The notes beneath the pieces were generated by a model, which was not told where the DNA came from, did no database searches, and was given only the letters and a program-made list of their open reading frames with translations. From contig NZ_QRGD01000009.1 in assembly GCF_003449015.1 (NCBI RefSeq), positions 1-64,000 of the forward strand: a stretch of 64,000 nucleotides of DNA, given 5' to 3'. A program made the translations under genes and the position numbers. Shown here one piece after another: positions 55,430 to 62,790 of the stretch (within the stretch, counting starts at the first letter, position 1; each line of letters starts with the position of its first letter). The DNA comes from Aureibaculum luteum (GTDB lineage: Bacteria; Bacteroidota; Bacteroidia; Flavobacteriales; Flavobacteriaceae).

Positions 55430-56614
55430 GTTTTTCTTATTTTCCTTTATTATTTCAGGTAATATTTTATTCAATTCAGAATATCTCTCCATATTCATTA
55501 GGCTATCACGTACTTCTGTTAATTGGTAAATAAGTATTTCGGGAATATTATATTTTACACCAATACTCTTTCTTCTCTCTGTCTCTGTATAGTTTTTGTA
55601 TTCATCCCATTTAATTCTAGGTGTATTAACTAAATTTATCTGTTCTTTCAAAATATCAAAAAGTTCTTTTGTTTCGTTTGAATTACTTTCAAAGTAACCA
55701 ATTTGTTTTAAAATGTCTTTTGGTAATGCGTAAGGCCAATTTTCTAAAGAATTTCGTCTATGATTATACCAACTTCCTCTTTTAAAATTATGGATTACAA
55801 TTTTCTGAAGAACAAGAGTGTCAATTGATACTTCATTCCCTTTTGCAAAGGCTGTTTTAATACTGTTCACTTGTTCAACGGAACTTTCAGCGTGCCATTT
55901 TTTAAGTATTTCAATTGTTTTACTGTCGTATTCAATTCCGTAATTTACTTTCGATTTAGAGATTTCTTTGTCAATGTATTCATAGTCCTTTTCGTATCGT
56001 TTAAAATAAGCATTATTAAGTTTTTCTTGGTCAACTGTACTTGTTTTAGAAAGTGTAAATGCTGTAATCGTACAAATAAGTAATGAAAGAAATATCCATT
56101 TTCCTGCTCGATAAACAAGTCTAACTGAAAACCAACTTTGAGCAAAAAATACAATTGGAATAAGAACAAATAAAATCCAATAATCATTATATAGATTTAA
56201 CTGGTTATCATAACCTGGAGTTCCAAACAATATAAATGGCAATATCGAACCAAATCGAGCAATCATCATTAAGATTAACCAAAAAATTAATAAAGCATTT
56301 GTTCTTGACAGTTGTTTATAAAGTTTGTCCATTTTTCTTGTACGAGTTCGATTACCCATCCAAATCCAAATTGCAAGTCCTAATACAGTTGATAGTGAAG
56401 CGAAAAAGTAGTTAAAAAAGGTTAACTCTTGATTTTCTAAAATTAATAAGTCGGCTGACGTACTCGTAAAAAACCGAAAAACTTCTCTTGCTTGATTAAA
56501 AGCCAAGGAAATTGATAAGGCTGAAATAAAACCTGCTAGAATTCCAAACCAAAATCTTTGTTTTCCAATATTTTGAACTGATATTTTGCTCTTATTAAAA
56601 CTTATTCTTGTCAT
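55421..56614 (-). CDS. Membrane protein of unknown function in a cassette
   Basis: A 397-residue protein with about five transmembrane segments in the first half (near 22-40, 65-88, 105-130, 145-165, 172-190) and a soluble, helical C-terminal half with ENWPYALPKDILKQIGYFES. Family not recognised. The stop codon TAA and the last two codons lie inside the cassette core, a typical sign that the ORF was captured as a cassette. The start codon is 36 bases from the opposite core. Confidence 0.55.
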   Translation of the reverse strand: MTRISFNKSKISVQNIGKQRFWFGILAGFISALSISLAFNQAREVFRFFTSTSADLLILENQELTFFNYFFASLSTVLGLAIWIWMGNRTRTRKMDKLYKQLSRTNALLIFWLILMMIARFGSILPFILFGTPGYDNQLNLYNDYWILFVLIPIVFFAQSWFSVRLVYRAGKWIFLSLLICTITAFTLSKTSTVDQEKLNNAYFKRYEKDYEYIDKEISKSKVNYGIEYDSKTIEILKKWHAESSVEQVNSIKTAFAKGNEVSIDTLVLQKIVIHNFKRGSWYNHRRNSLENWPYALPKDILKQIGYFESNSNETKELFDILKEQINLVNTPRIKWDEYKNYTETERRKSIGVKYNIPEILIYQLTEVRDSLMNMERYSELNKILPEIIKENKKNAP

Positions 56615-56649
56615 TCAGTTTTTTGAATTCAACGGATTTTTGTCGTAAT

Positions 56650-56659
56650 GCACCCTAAC
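56650..56659. other. Cassette core, right side of the 397-aa gene
   Basis: GCACCCTAAC, exact inverse of 55420-55429. CTAAC at its end is also the first arm of the 58-nt hairpin of repeat A copy 2. Confidence 0.6.
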
Positions 56660-57038
56660 GTATGTGTAAAGATAGTAAAACGTTAGTTTTATTCTCTTTA
56701 CACATACGTTAGTTGTTGTTAATCGGAACTCAAAGGCAGTTTCCTTTGAGTTAGTAAGTAAAATAACTTGCCTCTATGGATTTTAGCTAGAGCTAAAAAA
56801 CGTAGAGAGGAAGACTGTACAGACCAATAAACTTGACTTTGTCATAATAAAACAGTACCTTGAACTCAGTTCGACTTTATATCGTGAAACGATTGTAAAT
56901 CAGGATTTACTCGATTCCCTGAATCTAAAGTCGGTGTGGGTGAAGGTAATCCCCTTTTTTTATCAATGTCACGGTTATTTTACATCTTATTTCTCTCCAT
57001 AAACATTGGATTTTACGAACCTCCGAATTAATGACTAT
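56655..57038. repeat. Repeat A, copy 2 (highly folded)
   Basis: About 384 bp. It contains a 58-nt hairpin at 56655-56712 (18-bp perfect outer stem, TAG/TTC inner loop, 6-bp inner stem, GTTA loop); a 10-bp hairpin at 56727-56752; a nested hairpin at 56772-56807 (TTTTAGCT-AG-AGCTAAAA inside CTCTA/TAGAG); and a cloverleaf at 56872-56933 with an 8-bp closing stem and three perfect hairpins. The only frame of note on the minus strand is 18 codons (MTKSSLLVCTVFLSTFF...), which I do not support as a gene. Confidence 0.85.
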
Positions 57039-57348
57039 TAACTATTGTATAAACGCAATGCGTTTATACCTGTTATGTTTATTATAGTTTTTCTTGTAAT
57101 TACGTAGCTAAAGCGAACAGCACTTCATTTGGGGTGGAGTAGGGTTTTATTTAGCGACTGCCTACCAAATGTAGCCATAAAATGGCAATAACACAAATGA
57201 AAATCTAGTCTTAATTATTGTTTGTAATAAGTTATTAAAATAGGCTTTGGCGATTGCTAAATCAAGATTAATATATGATGGGAACTATAAAAGTACTTTT
57301 GTGGTAAACTAATGTGGTTTTACTGGTTATTTAGCACAGTACTTTGTT
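57039..57348. repeat. Repeat B, copy 3
   Basis: About 310 bp, directly after repeat A copy 2. It has the strongest version of the first hairpin (GTATAAACG-CAATG-CGTTTATAC, 9 bp) and ends CACAGTACTTTGTT. Near its right end the sequence is more diverged (57255-57300) than in the other copies. Confidence 0.85.
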
Positions 57349-57355
57349 GTGTGCA
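57346..57355. other. Cassette core, left side of parDE
   Basis: GTTGTGTGCA, the exact reverse complement of TGCACACAAC at 57964-57973. It lies 5 bp after the parE stop. Confidence 0.6.
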
Positions 57356-57359
57356 GTTT

Positions 57360-57659
57360 TTATTCAGCTATTCTTTTCTTCAAATCCATTCTTTCGTGCA
57401 ATATTCTCGTTATTTCAACATAATTTTCGTTCAAAGTTCTGTAGAATATTATATGTCGATTTGCACTCATTCCGAGAAGTTGCTTTGATATTCCATCGTA
57501 GAATTTCCCTATGTCTGGGCTTTCTGCAATTTCTTGACAATTAGAAATCAGATCAGCGTAATATTTGTCAGCTTGTTTTTCCGACCAAATCTCAAATGTA
57601 TAATCCCAAATCTTTGATAAATCCTCAACAGCTTTATTAGTCAACTTATATTCAGCCAT
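57360..57659 (-). CDS. parE: ParE/RelE-family toxin
   Basis: A 99-residue type II toxin of the ParE branch: KLTNKAVEDLSKIWDYTFEIWSEKQADKYY near the start, later GKFYDGISKQLLGMSANRHIIFYRT and EITRILHERMDL, the usual C-terminal motif of ParE. ParE toxins poison DNA gyrase; RelE relatives cut mRNA. It overlaps parD by 8 bp and is translated after it. Together they stabilise the DNA they sit in, which is why such pairs are frequent in cassette arrays. Confidence 0.92.
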   Translation of the reverse strand: MAEYKLTNKAVEDLSKIWDYTFEIWSEKQADKYYADLISNCQEIAESPDIGKFYDGISKQLLGMSANRHIIFYRTLNENYVEITRILHERMDLKKRIAE

Positions 57660-57903
57660 TCGGGTGCTTTTTCGCTTTTAGAGATTCAAGATGTTTTTTT
57701 GGGTCAAAGTCGTGAGCTATTCCACTGTCAATTCCTTCTTGAATTGCTTTTTTCAATGCAATGACTTTACTTTCTTCTTCTTCTAAAAGTCTTAATCCTG
57801 CACGAATAACTTCGCTAACGTTTTTAAATCTTCCTTGGCTTATGCTACTTTGCACAAATTGGTCGAAATAATTTCCGAGTGATATTGATGTGTTTTTATT
57901 CAT
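57652..57903 (-). CDS. parD: ParD-family antitoxin
   Basis: An 83-residue antitoxin: the N-terminal ribbon-helix-helix (TSISLGNYFDQFVQSSISQGRFKNVSEVIRAGLRLLEEEE) binds operator DNA, and the C-terminal tail (KKHLESLKAKKHPNG) wraps the toxin. It is the first gene of the pair. Its own promoter and operator palindromes lie directly upstream within the cassette, so the pair is autonomously expressed wherever the cassette lands. Confidence 0.92.
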   Translation of the reverse strand: MNKNTSISLGNYFDQFVQSSISQGRFKNVSEVIRAGLRLLEEEESKVIALKKAIQEGIDSGIAHDFDPKKHLESLKAKKHPNG

Positions 57904-57921
57904 TTGAGTACTAATTTAAAT

Positions 57922-57953
57922 CAAATATACCAAAAATTGGTATAATTACCAAA
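57922..57953 (-). promoter_or_regulatory. parDE promoter with overlapping operator palindromes
   Basis: On the minus strand TTTG (57950-57953), a 20-nt spacer and TATATTTG (57922-57929) fit the Bacteroidota promoter consensus. Two overlapping palindromes share a half-site: TATACCAA-AAA-TTGGTATA (57926-57944) and TTGGTA-TAAT-TACCAA (57937-57952). This is a typical autoregulatory site for a ribbon-helix-helix antitoxin. Confidence 0.75.
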
Positions 57954-57963
57954 TTCCCCAAAT

Positions 57964-57973
57964 TGCACACAAC
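57964..57973. other. Cassette core, right side of parDE
   Basis: TGCACACAAC, exact inverse of 57346-57355, placed just upstream of the parDE promoter and at the border of repeat B copy 4. Confidence 0.6.
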
Positions 57974-58281
57974 TATTGTACAAACGCAATACGTTTATCC
58001 CCGTTATAATTAGTATAGTTTTATTTTAGTAATTACGTAGCTAAAACGAACAGCACTTCAATTGGGGTGGAGTAGGGTTTTATTTAGCGACTGCCTACCA
58101 AATGTAGCCATAAAATGGCAATAACACAAATGAAAAACTACTCTTAATTATTGTTTGTAATAAGTTATTAAAACAGGCTTTTACTATTGCTAAATCAAGG
58201 TTTCCTAAAGACCAGAATTATAAATGTGCTTTATTGGTAAGTTAATGTGGTTTTGCTGGCTTTTTAACACCGCTCTTTGTT
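57971..58281. repeat. Repeat B, copy 4 (overlapped by the NAD-binding gene)
   Basis: About 311 bp starting AACTATTGTACAAACG-CAATA-CGTTTAT. Its right end reads ACCGCTCTTTGTT instead of ACAGTACTTTGTT. The last 13 codons, including the stop, of the minus-strand NAD-binding gene lie inside this copy (58242-58281). Confidence 0.8.
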
Positions 58282-59150
58282 GTAATTAGTTTTTTTTTCT
58301 TTTCTACTTCGTCTTTAAAAAAGTCAACTAAATGATGTTTTCCAAATTGTTCTGCTTTATTGTCAAAAGCCATTAGTGTCAGGAAAAATTCAATGGGGCC
58401 ATATGTTTTTGAGGAAGTAAAAGTCCTTAAGCTCCAAATGATGAATTTTCGAATCCAATCAGGTAAATGCACTATTTTTGGTTTTTTACCCCATGCGTTT
58501 AAAGCGAGTTTAGCCAATTCATTTTGAGAAAGCATATCAGGGCCGCCAACGGTAATTTCGTGTTGGTCTGAACTTATCTTATCAACACAAACTTGGGCTA
58601 AGTCTTCTCCATGTATAGGGTTCAGTTTAAAATCACCTTTCCCAAAGAGGTACACTTTCCCTTTTTTTGCCATGTCTAGAAAATCTCTCATGTCAGAGAA
58701 AAAACCATTGGGTCGCATAATGGTATAATTCAATCCTGAATCTTTGAGTTCGTCTACAAACCGTTCTTTCGCTTCGAAAATTTTAAGATATCTGAGCTTG
58801 TCACCACCGATGGCAGAAACATATAGAAGCGAAGCTACACCTGATTGTTTGGCTTCATTTAAAAGGTTAGCATTTCCTTGGTAGTCAACATCCATGTAGG
58901 TGAGACCATCTTTTTGTCTCGTTATACCAACTGAAGTAAACACCCAATCAATATTTTTACATACTCCACTTAAACTTTTCGGATCAGTTATTTCTCCAAT
59001 GAAAAAATCATTTACATCATTGAACAATTTTTTTTGGCTCTCTTTTCTAATTAAAACACGAACGTCAAATTTTCTTTTGGTCAATTCTTTAACAATATAC
59101 TGTCCTAAATATCCTGTTGCTCCAGCAACCAATACTCTTTTGTTATCCAT
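58242..59150 (-). CDS. NAD(P)-binding NmrA/SDR-type protein with a repeat-encoded tail
   Basis: An atypical short-chain dehydrogenase of the NmrA/YbjT kind: VLVAGATGYLGQYIVKELTKR at residues 5-25, VDYQGNANLLNEAKQSGVASLLYVSAIGGDK, and YTIMRPNGFFSDMRDFLDMA. Role unknown; such proteins act as sensors or reductases. The frame reads through the cassette core into repeat B4, so its last twelve residues (TKSGVKKPAKPH) and the stop are repeat-encoded. The opposite cassette core is not evident upstream of its start, so it may be the resident edge of the array. Confidence 0.8.
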   Translation of the reverse strand: MDNKRVLVAGATGYLGQYIVKELTKRKFDVRVLIRKESQKKLFNDVNDFFIGEITDPKSLSGVCKNIDWVFTSVGITRQKDGLTYMDVDYQGNANLLNEAKQSGVASLLYVSAIGGDKLRYLKIFEAKERFVDELKDSGLNYTIMRPNGFFSDMRDFLDMAKKGKVYLFGKGDFKLNPIHGEDLAQVCVDKISSDQHEITVGGPDMLSQNELAKLALNAWGKKPKIVHLPDWIRKFIIWSLRTFTSSKTYGPIEFFLTLMAFDNKAEQFGKHHLVDFFKDEVEKKKKLITTKSGVKKPAKPH

Positions 59151-59166
59151 TTCCTTTTATTAATTG

Positions 59167-59195
59167 CCAAGTCCAAAAAAAATGGCGGACTTTGG
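59167..59195. promoter_or_regulatory. Inverted repeat upstream of the NAD-binding gene
   Basis: CCAAGTCC (59167-59174) and GGACTTTGG (59187-59195) pair with one bulge around an A-rich loop, just upstream of the ATG. It could be an operator or the end of the upstream transcript. Confidence 0.35.
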
Positions 59196-59263
59196 TTAAG
59201 CTTGAAACTTTAAATTAAGCACGAAAAATTGTATTAATTAAGCAACTTTATAGCACGTTTTTT

Positions 59264-60010
59264 TTATCCAATCAGTTTTTCCAAATGTCTTTCTACTTTC
59301 ATTTCTAAACTGACTAATTCTCCTTTGTAAAAAACACTATTTATAATCCAAGGAATGGGCATTTTTCGACCCTCTTCTTGAGATTTAATGTGGTTAATTT
59401 CTAAAGGAATATTTTTCTTTTTCGCATATTCTTTCAATAATTCATTTGTGTAAAATTCTGTAAATGGACACGTATTTGAATAGTATGCTGTAATTCCATT
59501 ATTATTTGGGCAATTACCTGATTTTGCACTTTCCATAAATTTTGGAAATTCAGAATTGGGATTTGTTTTTAATCCCCATAGTTTAAAGTAAGGTTTTGCC
59601 TCGTCAATAATTTCAAACCCTTGATGTTTGAGGAATTTTGGGTCAGTCATAAAAGGTCTTTTTTTATCACTCGAAACTGCAATAATACCGTCCATTCCTT
59701 TTGAGTCGGCTAAGCATTGTTCTAATAATCTTTTTCCGTTACCTTTTCCCTTGAATTGTCCAGAAACCCAAAAACAATTTATGACCATAAAATTCTTTCC
59801 AATCAATGGAAGCCAAGAGTTTTTTATTGGTACATATTCGATAAAAACTTTTCCTCGAACGTCAACTTTTTGAAAATTATAACCATTTTTAAATTCTTTC
59901 TTTAACCACTCTTTTTTCTTTTCATATCCATCCCTACATTTTTTGTCACTTATTGCACAACAAATATGTTCATCTTGAATATTCTTATCGGTAAGTTTTA
60001 GAATTTCCAT
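59264..60010 (-). CDS. GNAT acetyltransferase with YoaP-like C-terminal domain
   Basis: A 248-residue protein. The N-terminal half is a GNAT fold with the acetyl-CoA motif SGQFKGKGNGKRLLEQCLADS (about residues 83-103). The C-terminal half (about 165-248) is the YoaP-like domain: YYSNTCPFTEFYTNELLKEYAKKKNIPLEINHI with a CPF motif and RKMPIPWIINSVFYKGELVS, resembling a thioredoxin-like arrangement. It is a soluble, single gene. Substrate unknown. Confidence 0.82.
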   Translation of the reverse strand: MEILKLTDKNIQDEHICCAISDKKCRDGYEKKKEWLKKEFKNGYNFQKVDVRGKVFIEYVPIKNSWLPLIGKNFMVINCFWVSGQFKGKGNGKRLLEQCLADSKGMDGIIAVSSDKKRPFMTDPKFLKHQGFEIIDEAKPYFKLWGLKTNPNSEFPKFMESAKSGNCPNNNGITAYYSNTCPFTEFYTNELLKEYAKKKNIPLEINHIKSQEEGRKMPIPWIINSVFYKGELVSLEMKVERHLEKLIG

Positions 60011-60244
60011 TTTTTTTTTGGCTTTATCAAAAGTAAAATGGTTGTGCTTTTTTATCTATGATAATTATCAACTTTACTAAGTTAATCTAGGTGTCTCTTC
60101 AAATGTGCTATAATTATTGGAATATGTAGCGTTTCAAAGCACTCCCATATCAAACGGTTATATATTTAATGTTGTCTGGTTGTTATTTTCCTTTTCATTA
60201 AAAATAATTGATATTTTCCAAATCACACTCCACTTTTCTAATAA

Positions 60245-60970
60245 TTAAAACTTCGAAAATTGATAGCCTTCCTTCTTTAAATTAGTAATTAGATCATCTA
60301 GTTGTAAATATAATTTATCTTTTCTTTTTGGGCTAGTACCAGGGTGAATAAGCAAATGAAATCCATTCATACTGCTTGATGATTCATAGCTATATATACT
60401 TTCTAAAATAGCATTACTTGAGATATAGTTAGACATGTCAGGGGTTGTATAGTCCGCATTGGAACGTGTACCACTAGAGAAATTGATTGTGGTTTGGTTC
60501 AATTGTGAAGCTATTTTCACTACTTTTTTATTGTACCATTCATAGGGTGGCATAAAATATTTTGGATGAATATCTAGCTTTTTCAAAGCAAGAAGGTTCT
60601 GTAATATATCCTCTTTTATACGTTTTTCTGAATATAAAAGGCTGTCTCTTTTAGTCCAATCGCAATACAAGAGATGTTTATCAGAATGAGCTCCCACAAA
60701 GTGCCCCTGTTTCGCAATGTCTTTTACTAAACCCTCATTATTCCTTACAAAATCACCTGTAAGAAAGAATGACCCTTTTACTTTTTGTTTATTTAGAACG
60801 TTTAATACAGATTCAAAACCTTCAACATAGTCATGACCTGTAAAACATAGGTAAATATTTTTATTTAAGGTATCAGACCTAACTATTGCTCCTTCCTTAT
60901 CAACTATACGTTGTGCATAAAGAGATATATTGATTATAGAAAACAGTAAACTTAAAATTATTTTATTCAC
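60245..60970 (-). CDS. NodB-type polysaccharide deacetylase
   Basis: A secreted 241-residue carbohydrate esterase 4-like protein (signal ending ISLYAQ). The metal-binding region appears as CFTGHDY in place of the usual TFDDG, followed by GSFFLTGDF, the histidine pair in VGAHSDKHLLYCDW, and FMPPYEWYN. This GH(D/E)-type first motif is typical of a Bacteroidota branch. It follows the GH9 gene with an 8-bp overlap, so the two work together, probably on an N-acetylated glucan or chitin-like polymer. Confidence 0.82.
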   Translation of the reverse strand: MNKIILSLLFSIINISLYAQRIVDKEGAIVRSDTLNKNIYLCFTGHDYVEGFESVLNVLNKQKVKGSFFLTGDFVRNNEGLVKDIAKQGHFVGAHSDKHLLYCDWTKRDSLLYSEKRIKEDILQNLLALKKLDIHPKYFMPPYEWYNKKVVKIASQLNQTTINFSSGTRSNADYTTPDMSNYISSNAILESIYSYESSSSMNGFHLLIHPGTSPKRKDKLYLQLDDLITNLKKEGYQFSKF

Positions 60971-62741
60971 TACTTAATTTGGTTAAAATTAGAAGTAATT
61001 CGGCTGAACCATCCAACGTTGGTTCGTTAGTACTATAATCTGCCCAGTCATCCATGTACTTAATGTGTTTAGGTTGTAAATGAGCGTATTCATCAGGTTC
61101 AGACGGTGTAATTCCAATCATTTTATCGTGAATGGTGGACCAAAGTGGGCCATCAACAAGGCTTCCTTTGATAGGCTTTTTATAAATTCTCCAAAATGGC
61201 ATATGTACATCTACCGGTGTGTCAGCGTTCTCTGGAATTTCTGTAATCATACTCGAATTCCAAGGGTTCAATCCTAATAACCAATCCATATGGTTTTGCA
61301 TGAGAAAGCGGTACTTTTTTGAACCTGTCATTTCTTCATACAGCATTGCTTGTGTAGCGACAGCAGCAGCCAGATTATTAGAACACCAAATAAACAGATG
61401 GCCTACCCCATACGGGTTTTTCTCTGCTCTCTTTTTTATTTTTTCTAAATTGTGTTCATAATACGAGCTCATTTCTTTTTTGTCTATTGAATCACCAACT
61501 TGCCACAAGGCATAATGCCCCATGTTTACAAAGGGATACATTTCATAGTGGCTGGCAGTATCTCGCTCCATCCAAGACCAATTACCAATGATTTTAGCAT
61601 AAGTTCTAGCATCTTTAAGAAATATTTTCTTTTTAGAAATCTTATACAAGGAAGCCGCAGCCCATTCCATATCATCCGCCCAAGTATTTTCCTCATAGCG
61701 ATACGGAGCTCCAAAGCTGTTACCTTGCTGGTAACCTTCTTGCTGCTTGCCCATGTTGTACAATTCGTGTGCAGCCTTTAAACAGGCTTGAGCAAACACT
61801 TCATATTCCTTAAACTGGCTAAACACTTGATACCCTAATGCTAGCGTAGCAGCCGAACGACCGGCTAAATTAGCAATTCCTGTTGCTTTGCTTTTGTATT
61901 TGGAAAGTCCTTGGGGCTTACCTGTAGCATAATAAACGGGCCTAAAATTATTTGGTCCCCATCCATAATCGGCATTTTCTTCATGGGGTAATTTAAAGCC
62001 TCTATGATCTCTATCATCTGCAACTTGATGATACAGTTCATCGGGACTTGGATGAAGTTTTAAGATCCATTCTAGGCCCCACTTTGCTTCATCTAGTACG
62101 TCAGGTAATTTATTTACACCTTTTAGACCTCTAGCATCAACCTTATCCTGAAAACTGCTTGGTTTCATTTGATAGGCCATAAGCAATCTGGCGGTCGTGT
62201 TACTGCTCGTTATCAGATATTTTAATTGGTCGCCAGCATCGTGCCAACCACCAGTAGCATCAATTCTGGTAGAATCTAACCTTTTGCCGAAGAAACTTAA
62301 TCCGTCTTTTTGATGGCAGAACTGTTTGGTATACGGATTAAAACCACAACGTTGTGTTCTTATAAAGCTAACGACATTTTCTTGCCATTTAGGATAAGCA
62401 CCAATAGTAAAAAATTGACTTTTAATTTGGTGTTCATTTAGTTCAAAGTGATACGTTCCTGCAATTTTAAAATCAGAAAAATCTGCCGTATAATAATGAG
62501 AAAATGGATGCCAAGACGCTGCATGAAGTATGGTTTTGTACGTTTTTAGTGTTACCCCTTTCTCATTTTTTAATATCAATATTGGATTGCTAAGTGCTCC
62601 TTTACTAAGAATAACCGCTTTTTTTGGCATATTGTTTGGGTAACCCTGTAAGTTAACTCTAATCTCTACTTCAGATTTTGCCTGAGCATTAATGGCAAAA
62701 GCCCCAATCATCAGAATGAAAAATACTCGAATAATACTCAT
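60963..62741 (-). CDS. Glycoside hydrolase family 9
   Basis: A secreted (signal ending FAINAQA) 592-residue GH9 enzyme with an N-terminal Ig-like CelD domain (about 25-115; VRVNLQ-type VNLQGYPNNMPKKAVI) and an alpha/alpha-barrel. GGWHDAGDQLKYL carries the catalytic-base aspartates; near the C-terminus DYSTNEPTLDGSAELL holds the general acid glutamate. GH9 enzymes cleave beta-1,4 glucans or, in some branches, glucosamine polymers. The partner deacetylase favours an amino-sugar substrate. Confidence 0.88.
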   Translation of the reverse strand: MSIIRVFFILMIGAFAINAQAKSEVEIRVNLQGYPNNMPKKAVILSKGALSNPILILKNEKGVTLKTYKTILHAASWHPFSHYYTADFSDFKIAGTYHFELNEHQIKSQFFTIGAYPKWQENVVSFIRTQRCGFNPYTKQFCHQKDGLSFFGKRLDSTRIDATGGWHDAGDQLKYLITSSNTTARLLMAYQMKPSSFQDKVDARGLKGVNKLPDVLDEAKWGLEWILKLHPSPDELYHQVADDRDHRGFKLPHEENADYGWGPNNFRPVYYATGKPQGLSKYKSKATGIANLAGRSAATLALGYQVFSQFKEYEVFAQACLKAAHELYNMGKQQEGYQQGNSFGAPYRYEENTWADDMEWAAASLYKISKKKIFLKDARTYAKIIGNWSWMERDTASHYEMYPFVNMGHYALWQVGDSIDKKEMSSYYEHNLEKIKKRAEKNPYGVGHLFIWCSNNLAAAVATQAMLYEEMTGSKKYRFLMQNHMDWLLGLNPWNSSMITEIPENADTPVDVHMPFWRIYKKPIKGSLVDGPLWSTIHDKMIGITPSEPDEYAHLQPKHIKYMDDWADYSTNEPTLDGSAELLLILTKLSSE

Positions 62742-62790
62742 AAATCATTGCTTTTTGTACTGCTTAATTTTAGTATTCAATTTTCTTAAT

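Larger units (their letters stand above)
53703..58281 (-). mobile_element. Integron-like array of minus-strand gene cassettes
   Basis: The stretch alternates repeats and small genes: A1, B1, [81-aa and 143-aa genes], B2, [397-aa gene], A2, B3, [parE, parD], B4, then the NAD-binding gene. All genes point the same way. Two cassettes are bracketed by exact 10-bp inverted repeats unique to that cassette (55420-55429 with 56650-56659; 57346-57355 with 57964-57973), which all start GTT and end AAC, like integron core sites (GTTRRRY / RYYYAAC). Read on the minus strand the order is core, ORF, core, repeat, next core, as in integron cassettes. No integrase gene is in the window. Confidence 0.6.

Noticed and set aside
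56872-56933. Cloverleaf fold that looks like a tRNA
   Set aside because: The closing stem and three hairpins are perfect but the loops are 2-3 nt, there is no T-loop or anticodon loop of seven bases and no CCA-compatible end, so it cannot be a tRNA.
53703-57038. Repeat A as an insertion sequence or group II intron
   Set aside because: There is no transposase or reverse transcriptase frame in either copy, no target-site duplication was seen, and the characteristic intron 5' GTGYG / domain V pattern could not be found.
53703-58281. CRISPR array
   Set aside because: The repeats are 300-385 bp long and separated by whole genes, not 20-40 bp repeats with short spacers; no cas genes are present.
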